NCBI RefSeq assembly: GCF_900156375.1
Contig: NZ_FTNK01000005.1
Location: forward strand, 62,001-126,000
From: Paenibacillus macquariensis
Lineage (GTDB): Bacteria > Bacillota > Bacilli > Paenibacillales > Paenibacillaceae
Direction of reading: 5' to 3'
Length of the DNA: 64,000 nt
Part shown: positions 48,925 through 58,956 of the stretch, in pieces
How the letters are laid out: every line of letters starts with the position of its first letter
Position numbering within the stretch: position 1 is the stretch's first letter
Notes under the pieces: model-generated
The model's input: the letters and a program-made list of their open reading frames with translations, nothing else
Database searches by the model: none
What the model was told of the DNA's origin: nothing
Program-made: the position numbers and the translations under genes

Positions 48925-50316
48925 TTATTTCAATAATTTCTTGAGTAATTTTATTTTGTCCCCATAAGGAGGGAATACAACGTTAATACTTAACTTTGTA
49001 CTCTTCTTAATAATACTTTTGTTGTGAGAGAAGAGTTCAAAGCTACTTTTCCCATGATATGCACCTATACCTGAATTCCCTACGCCTCCGAATGGGAGAT
49101 GGACACTGGCAGCATGTGAGATTGTATCATTAATACATCCGCCTCCAAAGGAAACACGTCTCAGCACTTCATTCTCAATGTCCTTATTCTCTGTAAATAA
49201 ATATACAGCCAATGGTTTCGGACGACTATGAATGATCTGAATGGCTTCTTCAAGCTCATGGTACGACATGATGGGTAGAATCGGTCCGAAAATCTCTTCT
49301 TGCATTGAAGCATCAGCTAGTGATTCAACAGCTAATAGGGTAGGCTCTATATACAGGTCCTCCTTGACTGCACGACCACCATATAGAACTTGAGCACGAT
49401 CCTTTTCCAAAATAGCAGAGAGTCGATCAAATTGCCGTTCATTGACGATTCGCCCATAGTCTTTACTTTCTTTGGCATCTGTTCCGTAAAAGTCTGTTAT
49501 GACAGCTTTCATGGTCTCAATCAGTTCTTGTTTAATCTCTGCATGAGCGATGACATAATCAGGAGCTATACATGTCTGTCCTGTATTTAATAATTTCCCC
49601 CAAATAATACGTTTAGCCGCTAACTTGATATTGGCTGTTCGATCGACGATAACAGGGCTTTTTCCTCCTAATTCAAGCGTGACAGGAACGAGATTTTTGG
49701 CTGCAGCCTCCATCACTATTTTCCCTACAGGTACGCTTCCCGTAAAAAAGATATAATCAAAGGGAGCATGGATCAAAGTTGACGTGATTTCCTTCTCACC
49801 TTCAATCACTCGAATGTAGGATTCGTCGAATGTTTCCTTTATGATAGTAGTAATGATAGCTGATACGGTAGGTGTATTCTCAGAAGGTTTGAGTACAGCG
49901 CAGTTACCAGCAGCGATGGCACCGACGAGTGGTTCAATGACTAATTGGAAAGGATAGTTAAAGGGACCTACAATTAATACAGTTCCATATGGCTCTTTTA
50001 GAATAAAACTTTTGGACGGATATTGATGAATGGGCGTTTTTACCTTACGTGGCTTCATCCATTGTTTCAAATGTTTCATCATATATCCGATATTATCTAA
50101 CGTTAGACCAATTTCCGTAGCATAAGATTCAAATTCACTCTTCCCTAAATCTTGATATAGGGCTGACATAATCTGTTGTTCATTGCGTTTTATGGTCTCT
50201 TTTAACTTCGTTAATTGTTGCATCCGAAATTGAAGGTCATATGTTCGACCACTGAAAAAGTACTGATGGTGTTCTTGTAATACTTCCTCCATACGCGAGG
50301 TTGTTAAATGTTCCAT
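48925..50316 (-). CDS. Aldehyde dehydrogenase family protein (YwdH-like)
   Basis: A 463-residue class 3-like aldehyde dehydrogenase that oxidises aldehydes with NAD(P). GPFNYPFQL is the coenzyme region, FTGSVPVGK the Rossmann turn, LELGGKSP holds the general base Glu, and LNTGQTCIAPDY holds the catalytic Cys. The C-terminus is hydrophobic/basic. It stands alone with its own promoter and shared terminator. Confidence 0.9.
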   Translation of the reverse strand: MEHLTTSRMEEVLQEHHQYFFSGRTYDLQFRMQQLTKLKETIKRNEQQIMSALYQDLGKSEFESYATEIGLTLDNIGYMMKHLKQWMKPRKVKTPIHQYPSKSFILKEPYGTVLIVGPFNYPFQLVIEPLVGAIAAGNCAVLKPSENTPTVSAIITTIIKETFDESYIRVIEGEKEITSTLIHAPFDYIFFTGSVPVGKIVMEAAAKNLVPVTLELGGKSPVIVDRTANIKLAAKRIIWGKLLNTGQTCIAPDYVIAHAEIKQELIETMKAVITDFYGTDAKESKDYGRIVNERQFDRLSAILEKDRAQVLYGGRAVKEDLYIEPTLLAVESLADASMQEEIFGPILPIMSYHELEEAIQIIHSRPKPLAVYLFTENKDIENEVLRRVSFGGGCINDTISHAASVHLPFGGVGNSGIGAYHGKSSFELFSHNKSIIKKSTKLSINVVFPPYGDKIKLLKKLLK

Positions 50317-50445
50317 AGACCGAACTCCTCCTGTTTAAACCTATGTTTGAATAGTACTATTTACTTTGTTGTAAGTCCATAATGTAGCTTCTTTGAAGTT
50401 ATATGTATGTTAAGATAATAAAAACATGAAGGGTAGACATGACTT

Positions 50446-51105
50446 ATGAATAATAGGAAGCTTGAATTTTCAATGACTCTTGTGATTTCCGTTATATGTG
50501 CTATCGGATTTGGCCTAATTGCTGTATTTGTTGGGAACGCTAAAATTCAGAATTTTGATCATACTATTATTTCAGTGGTCCAAGGGATTGAGACGCCTCC
50601 ATTGACTACAATCATGAAATTTTTCACGATGATTGGTAATGGGATCCCCATAGCCATTATTACGATCGTGGTTATGATTATACTTTACATATTCTTGGGT
50701 CACCGTAGAGAACTCATTTTTCTAGTGTGTGTAGTGATTGGTTCTGCGCTGTTGAATACGTTACTGAAGTTAATATTTAAACGTGCTCGACCAGACATTA
50801 ACCGCATCGCGGAAGCTCATGGTTATAGTTTTCCTAGTGGGCACTCTATGGCTGCATTCACGTTGTATGGCGTACTTGCCTTTTTAGTGTGGAAACATGT
50901 CCCAACCGCAGTTGGACGGGTTACGATCATTATTCTAAGTTCCCTATTCATTGCATTGATTGGTATAAGTCGGATTTATTTAGGTGTTCATTATCCAAGT
51001 GACATCCTCGGTGGATACTTGATGAGTGCCTGTTGGCTAACGGGTTCCATATGGCTCTATCAAAGATATTTAGAGCGTTCGAAACGTAATAGGTCTACTC
51101 ACTGA
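50446..51105 (+). CDS. PAP2 family phosphatase
   Basis: A 219-residue membrane phosphatase with five or six hydrophobic helices. The three PAP2 motifs are KLIFKRARP, SFPSGHSM and SRIYLGVHYPSD; the two His are catalytic. Family members dephosphorylate phosphatidate, diacylglycerol pyrophosphate or undecaprenyl pyrophosphate. Confidence 0.9.
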   Translation: MNNRKLEFSMTLVISVICAIGFGLIAVFVGNAKIQNFDHTIISVVQGIETPPLTTIMKFFTMIGNGIPIAIITIVVMIILYIFLGHRRELIFLVCVVIGSALLNTLLKLIFKRARPDINRIAEAHGYSFPSGHSMAAFTLYGVLAFLVWKHVPTAVGRVTIIILSSLFIALIGISRIYLGVHYPSDILGGYLMSACWLTGSIWLYQRYLERSKRNRSTH

Positions 51106-51120
51106 TGAGTAGGCTTTTTT
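51095..51120 (+). terminator. Terminator of the PAP2 gene
   Basis: CTACTCA pairs with TGAGTAG around a four-base loop, then GCTTTTTT. It overlaps the stop codon. Confidence 0.85.
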
Positions 51121-51283
51121 AATGTGGAGGGGAGATTTATAACGTTTGTTAATAATAGGCAAATAATCTATGATTAGAATACATGATAGTCATATAGCAT
51201 GCTGCATTAATTCAATATAGTGACGCTATTAATGGGTTCACAATCAAAGTGTCCAAATTTGCTATTTATGGAGGATGAAAAGG

Positions 51284-52099
51284 ATGCCCAAACCATTTGC
51301 ACTACCTGTAAAGAAGAAAGTGGATCTTACCGCGATTGATCCTAGTGATACGGGTGGGATTCTGAGTAAAGAGGAAATCTTAGAGGAAACTTTGAAATTG
51401 AAAGAAGAATTACAAGAGTTACAGGAGATGCTCGTAGCGGGTAAGAAACAGGCTGTTTTGTTTGTATTCCAAGGTATGGATTGTAGTGGAAAGGATGGGG
51501 TTATCAAGCACGTCTTTTCGGGACTTAATCCACAAGGGATATCCTCTTATAGTTTCAAAACGCCGACTGAAGAAGAGAGCCAGCATGATTTTTTGTGGAG
51601 AGCTCATACAAGAACACCTGCGCTTGGTCATATCACAACGTTTAACCGGTCTTATTATGAGGATGTCCTAATCACTAGGGTACACGAACTAATATCGGAC
51701 AAAGTAGCAAAGAGAAGATTTAAGCATATCAATCATTTTGAGGAGCTTTTGAACGATAATTCTACGTTGGTCGTCAAAATTTTCTTGCACATATCGAAGG
51801 AATTTCAGTTGGAGAAGTTAAAGAGTCGCATTGAAGATCCAAGTAAGAACTGGAAGTTCGATCCTAGTGATCTAGAGGAACGGAAATCGTGGAAACAATA
51901 TCGCAAACATTATGAAGAAATGATGGAGAAATGTAGTAGTGTTTCCCCGTGGCATGTCGTTCCTTCAGATCATCGTTGGTATCGTGATTATGCAGTTCTA
52001 AGTATTGTTGTAGAAGCTATGAGAAGCTTGAAGTTGAAAGAACCAGAACCGAATCCGGACTTGATAACGTTTCTAGAACAGATTACGAAGGAAGAGTAA
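51284..52099 (+). CDS. Polyphosphate kinase 2 family protein
   Basis: A 271-residue PPK2 with Walker A FQGMDCSGKDG near residue 65, the RAHTRTPALGHITTFNRSYYEDVL region over Walker B/lid elements and a C-terminal PWHVVPSDHRWYRD. PPK2 uses polyphosphate to phosphorylate nucleotides. ATG 51284 is chosen because GGAGG abuts the alternative ATG 51275. Confidence 0.9.
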   Translation: MPKPFALPVKKKVDLTAIDPSDTGGILSKEEILEETLKLKEELQELQEMLVAGKKQAVLFVFQGMDCSGKDGVIKHVFSGLNPQGISSYSFKTPTEEESQHDFLWRAHTRTPALGHITTFNRSYYEDVLITRVHELISDKVAKRRFKHINHFEELLNDNSTLVVKIFLHISKEFQLEKLKSRIEDPSKNWKFDPSDLEERKSWKQYRKHYEEMMEKCSSVSPWHVVPSDHRWYRDYAVLSIVVEAMRSLKLKEPEPNPDLITFLEQITKEE

Positions 52100-52120
52100 T
52101 GTAGGAGATTTGAGAATAGT

Positions 52121-52160
52121 AAAAGAAGGACTCGGATTTTTTTCCGGGTCCTTCTTTTTT
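52121..52160. terminator. Bidirectional terminator
   Basis: AAGAAGGAC-CGGA pairs with TCCG-GTCCTTCTT around a T loop, with A and T runs on both sides. It serves the convergent PPK2 and YheC/YheD genes. Confidence 0.85.
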
Positions 52161-53292
52161 AGGATAATTCTTCTGTTTCTTCTGCTTTGATAAGAACCTG
52201 TTTTTGTTTGTATAACCACAGGGCATATTCTAAAGGTTTGATGATCGATTGATGATAGATATCTTTTTGCCCACTTCTTGCGAATACTTCTCTAGCGGGT
52301 TTGGGGTTAACTTCCAGAAGGAAGACTTCACCCTTCTTATTGATAGCTAAATCAAGGGCAAGTTCACACAATGCACCATAGGTTTGTTCCAGATACTTAG
52401 CCGTCTCTAGTCCAAGAATTTCTGATTTCTTTTTCACTTGCTCTTGTACTTCTCGGTCTTTAATCCATTGAGATAACAGGATATCCATCGTTATGGCCTG
52501 ACCGCCTCCGTGCAGATTAGACGTGATACTCCGAGATGCGCCTACTCTTCCGACCATTCCGGTCAACTCCCACTGACCTTCTCGGTTTTTCTGTACTAGC
52601 ATGCGATAGTCATGTACACGTCCATTAGGTAATTGAACGGGAATCCCTTCTTGGGCGATATAACTGTCTTTCATATCCCAAGTCTGCAGAATAGATCCAA
52701 GACGGGCAGCGTGTATTTTATGTGGTGTGATGATTTTACGTTGTTGATTGCGCCCTTGAATATAATATTGATTCTGATTCTTTAATTTCTCGATCCGAAG
52801 AATGCCACGCCCCCCAGTTCCATTAACAGGCTTGAGGTATACGACAGATGTCGTTTTTAACATTTGTTCAACATCTGAAATACGGGTAACTAACTTCGTC
52901 AGAGGTAAGTGTGGACGGAAGTTTTCTTTTTTGGAGAGAACTTCATGAATAATCCATTTATTACGGAGTGGACGATTAAGAAATACGTGATGTCCATAGT
53001 TTTTTCGGAAATTTAGAAGCTGTTTAAATCGGTAACCTTTTTGTATACGGCAGCGGTCAAAGATCATATTGGGGAAATCCCGAAGTCTTCGACTCCATTT
53101 GCGTTGTATTGGATCAAATTCCATAGCCATGATTTTCTTCTTCGAGGTGATAACATCCATGGGTGTAAAGACAAAGATATCAAGTCCAAGCTTTCTTCCT
53201 TCGGAGATCATGTGTTGGTAAATGATTCGTTCTTCGAGTTGTTTTTGCTCATTGAGGTATAGCGTCAAGATCCCTAAGACGGGACGTGGCAT
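52159..53292 (-). CDS. YheC/YheD family ATP-grasp coat-associated protein (copy 5)
   Basis: A 377-residue ATP-grasp protein. N-terminal LGILTLYLN, then FDRCR, YLKPVNGTGGRGILRI (ATP-binding loop near 155), VHDYRMLVQKN, SNLHGGGQA and FLLEVNPKPARE (metal-binding Asn/Glu). YheC/YheD proteins are associated with the spore coat in Bacilli; their substrate is unknown. Last gene of a six-gene reverse operon, overlapping the GNAT gene by 19 bases. Confidence 0.87.
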   Translation of the reverse strand: MPRPVLGILTLYLNEQKQLEERIIYQHMISEGRKLGLDIFVFTPMDVITSKKKIMAMEFDPIQRKWSRRLRDFPNMIFDRCRIQKGYRFKQLLNFRKNYGHHVFLNRPLRNKWIIHEVLSKKENFRPHLPLTKLVTRISDVEQMLKTTSVVYLKPVNGTGGRGILRIEKLKNQNQYYIQGRNQQRKIITPHKIHAARLGSILQTWDMKDSYIAQEGIPVQLPNGRVHDYRMLVQKNREGQWELTGMVGRVGASRSITSNLHGGGQAITMDILLSQWIKDREVQEQVKKKSEILGLETAKYLEQTYGALCELALDLAINKKGEVFLLEVNPKPAREVFARSGQKDIYHQSIIKPLEYALWLYKQKQVLIKAEETEELS

Positions 53293-53798
53293 ATCGATTC
53301 ACCTTCTTCTTGAGTGAAAGTTGTTGAGGTGTAGTGATTTCGAATTTCTCCGTGTAACTTAAGACTCGGCTTGCCGGTTGGTCCAATATGGAGTGAACCG
53401 GCTGTAAGTCCAACATTAAAGCACATTTGAAGACTATGAACATTGTCTAACGCAACATTACAGCTTAGTTCTCTTAAATTGGTGAGTTGGGATGACATGA
53501 GGGAAGTCCCAATATGTCGTCCTCGGTATAAAGGATGCACGACGATTAAGCAAGATTGTTCACCATACCCAGAAATGAAACTCACACCAGCGAGCGTAGG
53601 TCCGAGATCCCCTCGAACCGTTGCTATTAGAAAAGATACATCTGATCGTAACAAATCTTCATAAGTTAATTCGGCAAAGTGACGAAAGCCCTCCGTTGTT
53701 ATCCGTTTCCCACTATATTTCTTAACAAAAAGAACACTTTGATCATGTAGTTTCTGCCATTCGCGTTTGGACACTGTACTTAAGGATGTAATTTGCAT
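53274..53798 (-). CDS. GNAT family acetyltransferase
   Basis: A 174-residue protein with the acetyl-CoA loop VVHPLYRGRHIGTSLM near residue 85-100 and upstream strands ATVRGDLGPTLAGVSFI. Embedded in the YheC/YheD operon, it may modify the same substrate or product. Substrate unknown. Confidence 0.75.
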   Translation of the reverse strand: MQITSLSTVSKREWQKLHDQSVLFVKKYSGKRITTEGFRHFAELTYEDLLRSDVSFLIATVRGDLGPTLAGVSFISGYGEQSCLIVVHPLYRGRHIGTSLMSSQLTNLRELSCNVALDNVHSLQMCFNVGLTAGSLHIGPTGKPSLKLHGEIRNHYTSTTFTQEEGESICHVPS

Positions 53799-53815
53799 CC
53801 TTTATACTCACCCCC

Positions 53816-54934
53816 TTAATTATATTGGTTGTTCTTACGAGCTAGATATTGGCTATACTCAAATATTCGCTCTAACGATTTTCTTCGAATATGAGGCTCA
53901 TCGAACTTCATTGGTCGTGCATTAGCTTCAAAAAACCACAGTTTACCTAAAGCGTCAATGCCGAGATCCATGGACATTTCACCTAACGTGAACCCAGAGC
54001 CTTTTTCAATCTGACGAGCAATAATTAAGGCGGTGGTTCTAATTCGACTCATCATGCTTGAGGACATATCAGCTCCAAAGAGTGTTGAGAGGAGTTTAGA
54101 TGGGCTTTCAATCGTTCCTCCGCGTGGTACATGTGTTGTTATGCTCTTTAAACCAGCCATTCGAGCCCCTACGCCAGTGACTCCCCAATGCCCTTTTGCG
54201 GTTTTTTGAACTAGAATGCGTAGATCGAAAGGACGATGATCCACCGTTGCGAGCGCAATTCCTTGTTGAATAATATAGGGAGAATGACCTGTTTCCTTAT
54301 TGATACGAACCCAGAGCCTTCTCAGACTCGTGGATTTATATGTGATACTTGATCTATCATTTTGAATCTTTAGTCTATAGGGGATGATTTTATTTTTTTT
54401 GTACTTCAACATCATGATGCCTTTGCCCGCTTTTCCGCTTTCTGGTTTCAAATAAAGATAGGGATGCTTATCAAGAAGTCTTGCGAGTGAGATAACTCCA
54501 TCCATACGTTTCGTTTGAGGAATCAGATAATCCGTGGATTTTGAAACCTTGAGCCATTCGAATAGATGCCATTTATTGAAAAAATAAGGATTATAGAACT
54601 GGATGTCTGGGTGCTGTAAACAGGTCAATATTTTACGATGAACCCAAGGTTTTTCCTCATCTTCACGTAGAGGAATTCGATTGTAGATGACTTGAGGTAG
54701 TGGGAATTGGTGTGTTTCCCATCCGTCGTTACTGCTATTTAGTGTATAACCTTTGACGGTGGGGGAAGTAAACTTTAAATCACGAATAGTGACCACATAA
54801 ACAAGGAAGCCCATATCTTTCCCTGTTCGGACAATATCCACAAAATTATCACGATTGCCTCGAAAACCATTTGTGGAATCCATGGTCAATATGGCAACGA
54901 CCGGTTTTATTTCCTCAAAACCTCGGCCGTTCAC
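53816..54934 (-). CDS. YheC/YheD family ATP-grasp protein (copy 4)
   Basis: A 372-residue short-form member: VAILTMDSTNGFRGN, VIYNRIPLRE, LYLKPESGKAGKGIMML, PFDLRILVQKT, RGGTIESPS and WFFEANARPMKF. Overlaps copy 3 by four bases. Confidence 0.87.
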   Translation of the reverse strand: MNGRGFEEIKPVVAILTMDSTNGFRGNRDNFVDIVRTGKDMGFLVYVVTIRDLKFTSPTVKGYTLNSSNDGWETHQFPLPQVIYNRIPLREDEEKPWVHRKILTCLQHPDIQFYNPYFFNKWHLFEWLKVSKSTDYLIPQTKRMDGVISLARLLDKHPYLYLKPESGKAGKGIMMLKYKKNKIIPYRLKIQNDRSSITYKSTSLRRLWVRINKETGHSPYIIQQGIALATVDHRPFDLRILVQKTAKGHWGVTGVGARMAGLKSITTHVPRGGTIESPSKLLSTLFGADMSSSMMSRIRTTALIIARQIEKGSGFTLGEMSMDLGIDALGKLWFFEANARPMKFDEPHIRRKSLERIFEYSQYLARKNNQYN

Positions 54935-56307
54935 TGGTTTATCCTCCTACGGAACTTGCTTAGATATAAGCAATGTTCCAGAATATGTTCTACCGAGGCT
55001 TTTCCTTCATTCTTCAGGGAAGGGTGGTTGAATATCGTCCTTCCAGGTTTGGCATTGGCTTCAAACATCCAAATTTTCTCATCTTGATCAATACCTAGAT
55101 CGAACCCGATCTCACCGAGTAAATGGGGGTGATGGAATTCAATAGCTTCAGCAAGAGAAATAGCAACATGTTTGGCTTGCTTAAGCACTTCATCGGAACG
55201 CGCACCAAAGCTACGACTCAGTGCTTGTTCCGGGGTCATGAGAGAACCACCATTCTTTAAGTGTGTGGTGACACTACCACGTCCCGCCTTTTTGGCCCCA
55301 ATGCCGACGACAACCCATTGATTACTACCGTTTTTATGCATATGAAAGCGGAAATCGATAGGACAATTGTCAATTTCAATCAAACGGATTCCTTGCTGAA
55401 TGACATAACCATGTAGTGTTCGACCATGTTTTGTATTCAACATACGCATGAGGCTCTTGAAATTATTAAAGCGAAGCAGAACGTTCTCTGTGTTCTTGCG
55501 ATAACGTGCGAAATAGCCACGCTTAGGTAAATAAGTCATTCGATAAATCCCTTTTCCTAGACTACCACTCGAGGGCTTGTAATAAACAAATTGATGCCGC
55601 TCGAGCATGTCGTTTAGGACCTCTGTAGTTGGATTCATATGAGATTCAGGTACGTAACGATTGACACTGTTATCATTCTCAATAAGCTTATAGATATCTG
55701 ATTTGTTGAAAAAACTCCAGTTAAAGAAAGGGATTTTTCTACGGCCAAAGCGTTCTCGTAACTGGTTCATGGCAGGGGAAGTCTCTTCTTTACGACTCGG
55801 AAGTCTGTTGTATACTACATCCGGTAGTGGAACCGTTTTACGCGTAAAAGTACCATTATCAGCAAGAAAATGTCCTCGAACGGTTTCTTGCTGCCAATTG
55901 ATATCCTTGGGTGAAAATGCAAAGATGTAAGCTTTCTTATTACCTTCTTTAAGGAGTTGCTTAATAAAGCCTGTTCTCGAACTGAAAGGTTGTGTGGTAG
56001 AGTTGGTCGGTCCATCAGATAGGATACCAATCAGCGGTCCAATTTGAAATTCATTCTCTTGGAGATTGCGGAGGTAAACCCCTCCGGCTTGGGGAACGTG
56101 AATGGTATTTCGGATTCCAGAACTTAAATAGAGGTGGCTCCCCGCTTTTTTGATTGATTTAATGCTTGCTGGAACGACATCATTCCCAAAGCGAAGGTGT
56201 ATGTTTTTTTTGCCGGATAGTTTGAGATTTTTCATTAGTGTATTGGAAATATAGGCGACTTTCTCAGGTTGTTGCGAGAAATGAACATTGCAAAAAGTCA
56301 AACTCAT
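54931..56307 (-). CDS. YheC/YheD family ATP-grasp protein (copy 3, long form)
   Basis: A 458-residue long-form member with an extra N-terminal domain of about 95 residues (LTFCNVHFSQQPEKVAYIS, LKLSGKKNIHLRFGND), then PLIGILSDG, VVYNRLPSRKE, YYKPSSGSLGKGIYRM, PIDFRFHMHKNG and MFEANAKPGRT. The long form corresponds to YheD in B. subtilis. Overlaps copy 2 by four bases. Confidence 0.88.
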   Translation of the reverse strand: MSLTFCNVHFSQQPEKVAYISNTLMKNLKLSGKKNIHLRFGNDVVPASIKSIKKAGSHLYLSSGIRNTIHVPQAGGVYLRNLQENEFQIGPLIGILSDGPTNSTTQPFSSRTGFIKQLLKEGNKKAYIFAFSPKDINWQQETVRGHFLADNGTFTRKTVPLPDVVYNRLPSRKEETSPAMNQLRERFGRRKIPFFNWSFFNKSDIYKLIENDNSVNRYVPESHMNPTTEVLNDMLERHQFVYYKPSSGSLGKGIYRMTYLPKRGYFARYRKNTENVLLRFNNFKSLMRMLNTKHGRTLHGYVIQQGIRLIEIDNCPIDFRFHMHKNGSNQWVVVGIGAKKAGRGSVTTHLKNGGSLMTPEQALSRSFGARSDEVLKQAKHVAISLAEAIEFHHPHLLGEIGFDLGIDQDEKIWMFEANAKPGRTIFNHPSLKNEGKASVEHILEHCLYLSKFRRRINQ

Positions 56308-57428
56308 GAATATACCCTCCTAGGTTGTCGAAGCAATAAATAACGAGCGTAGCGGAGTGGATTCTCTGCTGCGAGAACTGCGCTTGTCGGGTCCTCGATA
56401 TGATTAAATGAGCTGCGTCCCGGTTTGGAGTTCACTTCAAGCAGCCAAATATGTCCATTCGTATCGATACCATAATCGATTCCAAGTTCACCCAGCCGAC
56501 CGAAATGGCTCTCTAGTATCGAAGGAATATCCTTCGACAGGTTATGAAGAACAGCCATCATATGTTCAGCTGGGGTAGCTCCGAATTCCCAAGTCAAGAA
56601 TGGTAGGACCGAAGTTGCTGTTCCTCCGCCGTGCAAATTTGAGGTGGTTCCTCCAATATTGCCTTTTCGTACTGCCATCCCTGTGAGCATCCAGTGTCCC
56701 TCACCGTTCTTTTGCATGAGAACACGTATATCATAGGGATGCTCTTGTTTGTTGTATAAATGTAAATAAGGTTGGATGATAAATGGACGATGATGAATAA
56801 ATTGATGAATCCATGCTAGACCTTTGGAATGTTTGTCAAACCGTTGGCTGATTGGGTTGTTGTGATGATCGCGACCGTTAATTATTAAAGGGTAAGGACC
56901 ATTTAGCATTTGTATATGAAGTGTTGATTTCCCCTGTGAACCTGCTTGGGGTTTAAGAAATACCTGCTTTTGAAAAGTGAATAAGCTCTGGGCTAGAGAT
57001 TCAGGTCCTGAATAGGATGAAGTAGGTGGAAGATAGGGTTTAAGTGCAGGCTCATCTTTTAGTTTGTTATATACGTTCCATTTCCCTGGTAGTCCTCTTG
57101 CCCATATCATCCAGGGTGTCTGTTCTTTAGAAGAAGTAAGTAGCTTAGATGCAGCTCTACGTTCTCTTCCTTTTAGATCAAAACAGCGATCGTAGATAAT
57201 ATCAGGCATGGGAACGATCGTTTCCTTCCAACCATCCTTTTTGAGGATATAGCCGTGTACGACTTGAGAATCACGTTGAATGGTCTGAGGACATAGGACT
57301 ACGACAGAAATTCCGTATTTGGAACTCGCTTGACTTAAGGTACGGCAGTAATGTTGCTCCGAGAACGGAGGACTTCCTCGTCTGGTACTGCACAGAATAC
57401 CTAGGGAGCCGATTGGATGAGGAGTCAT
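56304..57428 (-). CDS. YheC/YheD family ATP-grasp protein (copy 2)
   Basis: A 374-residue short-form member: SLGILCSTRRGSPPF, IIYDRCFDLKG, FLKPQAGSQGKSTLHI, PYDIRVLMQKNG, TSNLHGGGTA and LLEVNSKPGRSSF. ATG 57428 has SD AAGGGGCGG; the longer upstream frame has none. Confidence 0.88.
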   Translation of the reverse strand: MTPHPIGSLGILCSTRRGSPPFSEQHYCRTLSQASSKYGISVVVLCPQTIQRDSQVVHGYILKKDGWKETIVPMPDIIYDRCFDLKGRERRAASKLLTSSKEQTPWMIWARGLPGKWNVYNKLKDEPALKPYLPPTSSYSGPESLAQSLFTFQKQVFLKPQAGSQGKSTLHIQMLNGPYPLIINGRDHHNNPISQRFDKHSKGLAWIHQFIHHRPFIIQPYLHLYNKQEHPYDIRVLMQKNGEGHWMLTGMAVRKGNIGGTTSNLHGGGTATSVLPFLTWEFGATPAEHMMAVLHNLSKDIPSILESHFGRLGELGIDYGIDTNGHIWLLEVNSKPGRSSFNHIEDPTSAVLAAENPLRYARYLLLRQPRRVYS

Positions 57429-57441
57429 GGTGAACCGCCCC

Positions 57442-58809
57442 TTAAAAGCCAGACAAAAAGGAACTATATTGAACAATTTGTCTGACAGATGGTCTTATCT
57501 TTTGCTCATTAAGTGGTGTATTGTCATTCTTGGACGGCTTAGAGTTGACTTCGAGTAGCCAGATCCGTCCGGTGTTATCCATAGCTAGATCTATCCCCAA
57601 CTCGCCGAAGTGGGCAGGAATGGCATTATCGAGACCTTTTGCGATTTGCATGGATGCCAATTTGAGATTGATATAAGCTGTATTCTTGGCAGCTACAGGC
57701 ATATTACTTTTAAGGACAGCATCCTTCACCGTGCTAAGGCTACCACCACGAGCTAAGTTAGATACGAAGTGACTCCCACCAGCAATACGTGCCACAATGG
57801 ATGTCACGCTCCAGTTTCCGGTACCATTTTTTTGAACTAATGAACGGAAATCAACAGGGTGTTTACCATGATCAATAAGCGTCAAACCTTGTTGAATTTG
57901 ATAACGTGTGCTTTTCATTTTCCCTGAAATACTTGTGAATAACTTGGGAAGAGTAGCATATATTTTCTTTTGTGTTCCACCCATGATGGTGGATAACGTA
58001 TGGAAGGTACCATCGGGTTGCTTAGTGATGCGAATGATCCCTTTACCAAGACTGCCTCTGATGGGTTTAAGGAATACAACAGAATGCGTCGTACACATCT
58101 TTTTTAGAATGGCATAGCCATTCAATAAGTGAGACTCAGGCATGTAACGATGGAGATTTGTCTCTTTTTTTAATGCATCGAACACTTCGGTTTTGTCGAG
58201 AAACTTTTCATTGAAAATATGACTACCGTGCAAGGATTTTACTTCCTTCATAAAATGCTGTACGCTTGGATTATTCTCCATTTTTCGCGATGTCAAACGA
58301 TTATTAATGACATCTGCGATTGGCATTTGAGTCATACGCCAGCCTCCATCATAGATCCAGCCTTGAATTGAGCTGGTGCTAGATGTGATATGGTCTGGGG
58401 TGAAAAAGTAAACATGTGCCCCTTGCTTTTGGCAGGCATTGACAAGTTCACGACAGAACATTGAGATGGAACCAAACGGATTGTCAGGCATGTTAGGATG
58501 ATCACGGCTGATCATGATACCAATCAGAGGTCCTAATCGAAGTGTCCGGCTTCCAGCATGATAATGGATTTTTAATTCAGGACGAGAGGACAGTCCCATC
58601 TGCTTTGATAACGCTGCACTGATTCGTAGGCCGCTATACTTGGGTACCGGGATGACGTTGATATCCTGTTTGAAGGAACCAAACGTCAACTGAAGAGGGC
58701 GATCTGTGGGTATTTTCCACAGTTTAACGAGCTTCTCACCTAACATGATTGCGTTCGCCTGCACAATGCCCGGTTTGAATAGTTGGACCGATATCTTTTT
58801 TGTGGACAT
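57442..58809 (-). CDS. YheC/YheD family ATP-grasp protein (copy 1, long form)
   Basis: A 455-residue long-form member, first in the operon. N-terminal domain about 1-95 (ISVQLFKPGIVQANAIML), then PLIGIMISRDH, VINNRLTSRK, FLKPIRGSLGKGIIRI, PVDFRSLVQKNG, ARGGSLSTV and LLEVNSKPSKND. ATG 58809 is set by SD GGAAGGAGA. Confidence 0.88.
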   Translation of the reverse strand: MSTKKISVQLFKPGIVQANAIMLGEKLVKLWKIPTDRPLQLTFGSFKQDINVIPVPKYSGLRISAALSKQMGLSSRPELKIHYHAGSRTLRLGPLIGIMISRDHPNMPDNPFGSISMFCRELVNACQKQGAHVYFFTPDHITSSTSSIQGWIYDGGWRMTQMPIADVINNRLTSRKMENNPSVQHFMKEVKSLHGSHIFNEKFLDKTEVFDALKKETNLHRYMPESHLLNGYAILKKMCTTHSVVFLKPIRGSLGKGIIRITKQPDGTFHTLSTIMGGTQKKIYATLPKLFTSISGKMKSTRYQIQQGLTLIDHGKHPVDFRSLVQKNGTGNWSVTSIVARIAGGSHFVSNLARGGSLSTVKDAVLKSNMPVAAKNTAYINLKLASMQIAKGLDNAIPAHFGELGIDLAMDNTGRIWLLEVNSKPSKNDNTPLNEQKIRPSVRQIVQYSSFLSGF

Positions 58810-58956
58810 CGTGGATCTCCTTCCAACAACAACTTGATGTCTTGAGTCATATTTGGACTGTGCATATTGCATGTAATTCATCATATGAGGACATATATCC
58901 CTTGGTGATTGACCATTTATCAGAATTGGAGAGTAATTTTAAAGGAGGAAACAATT

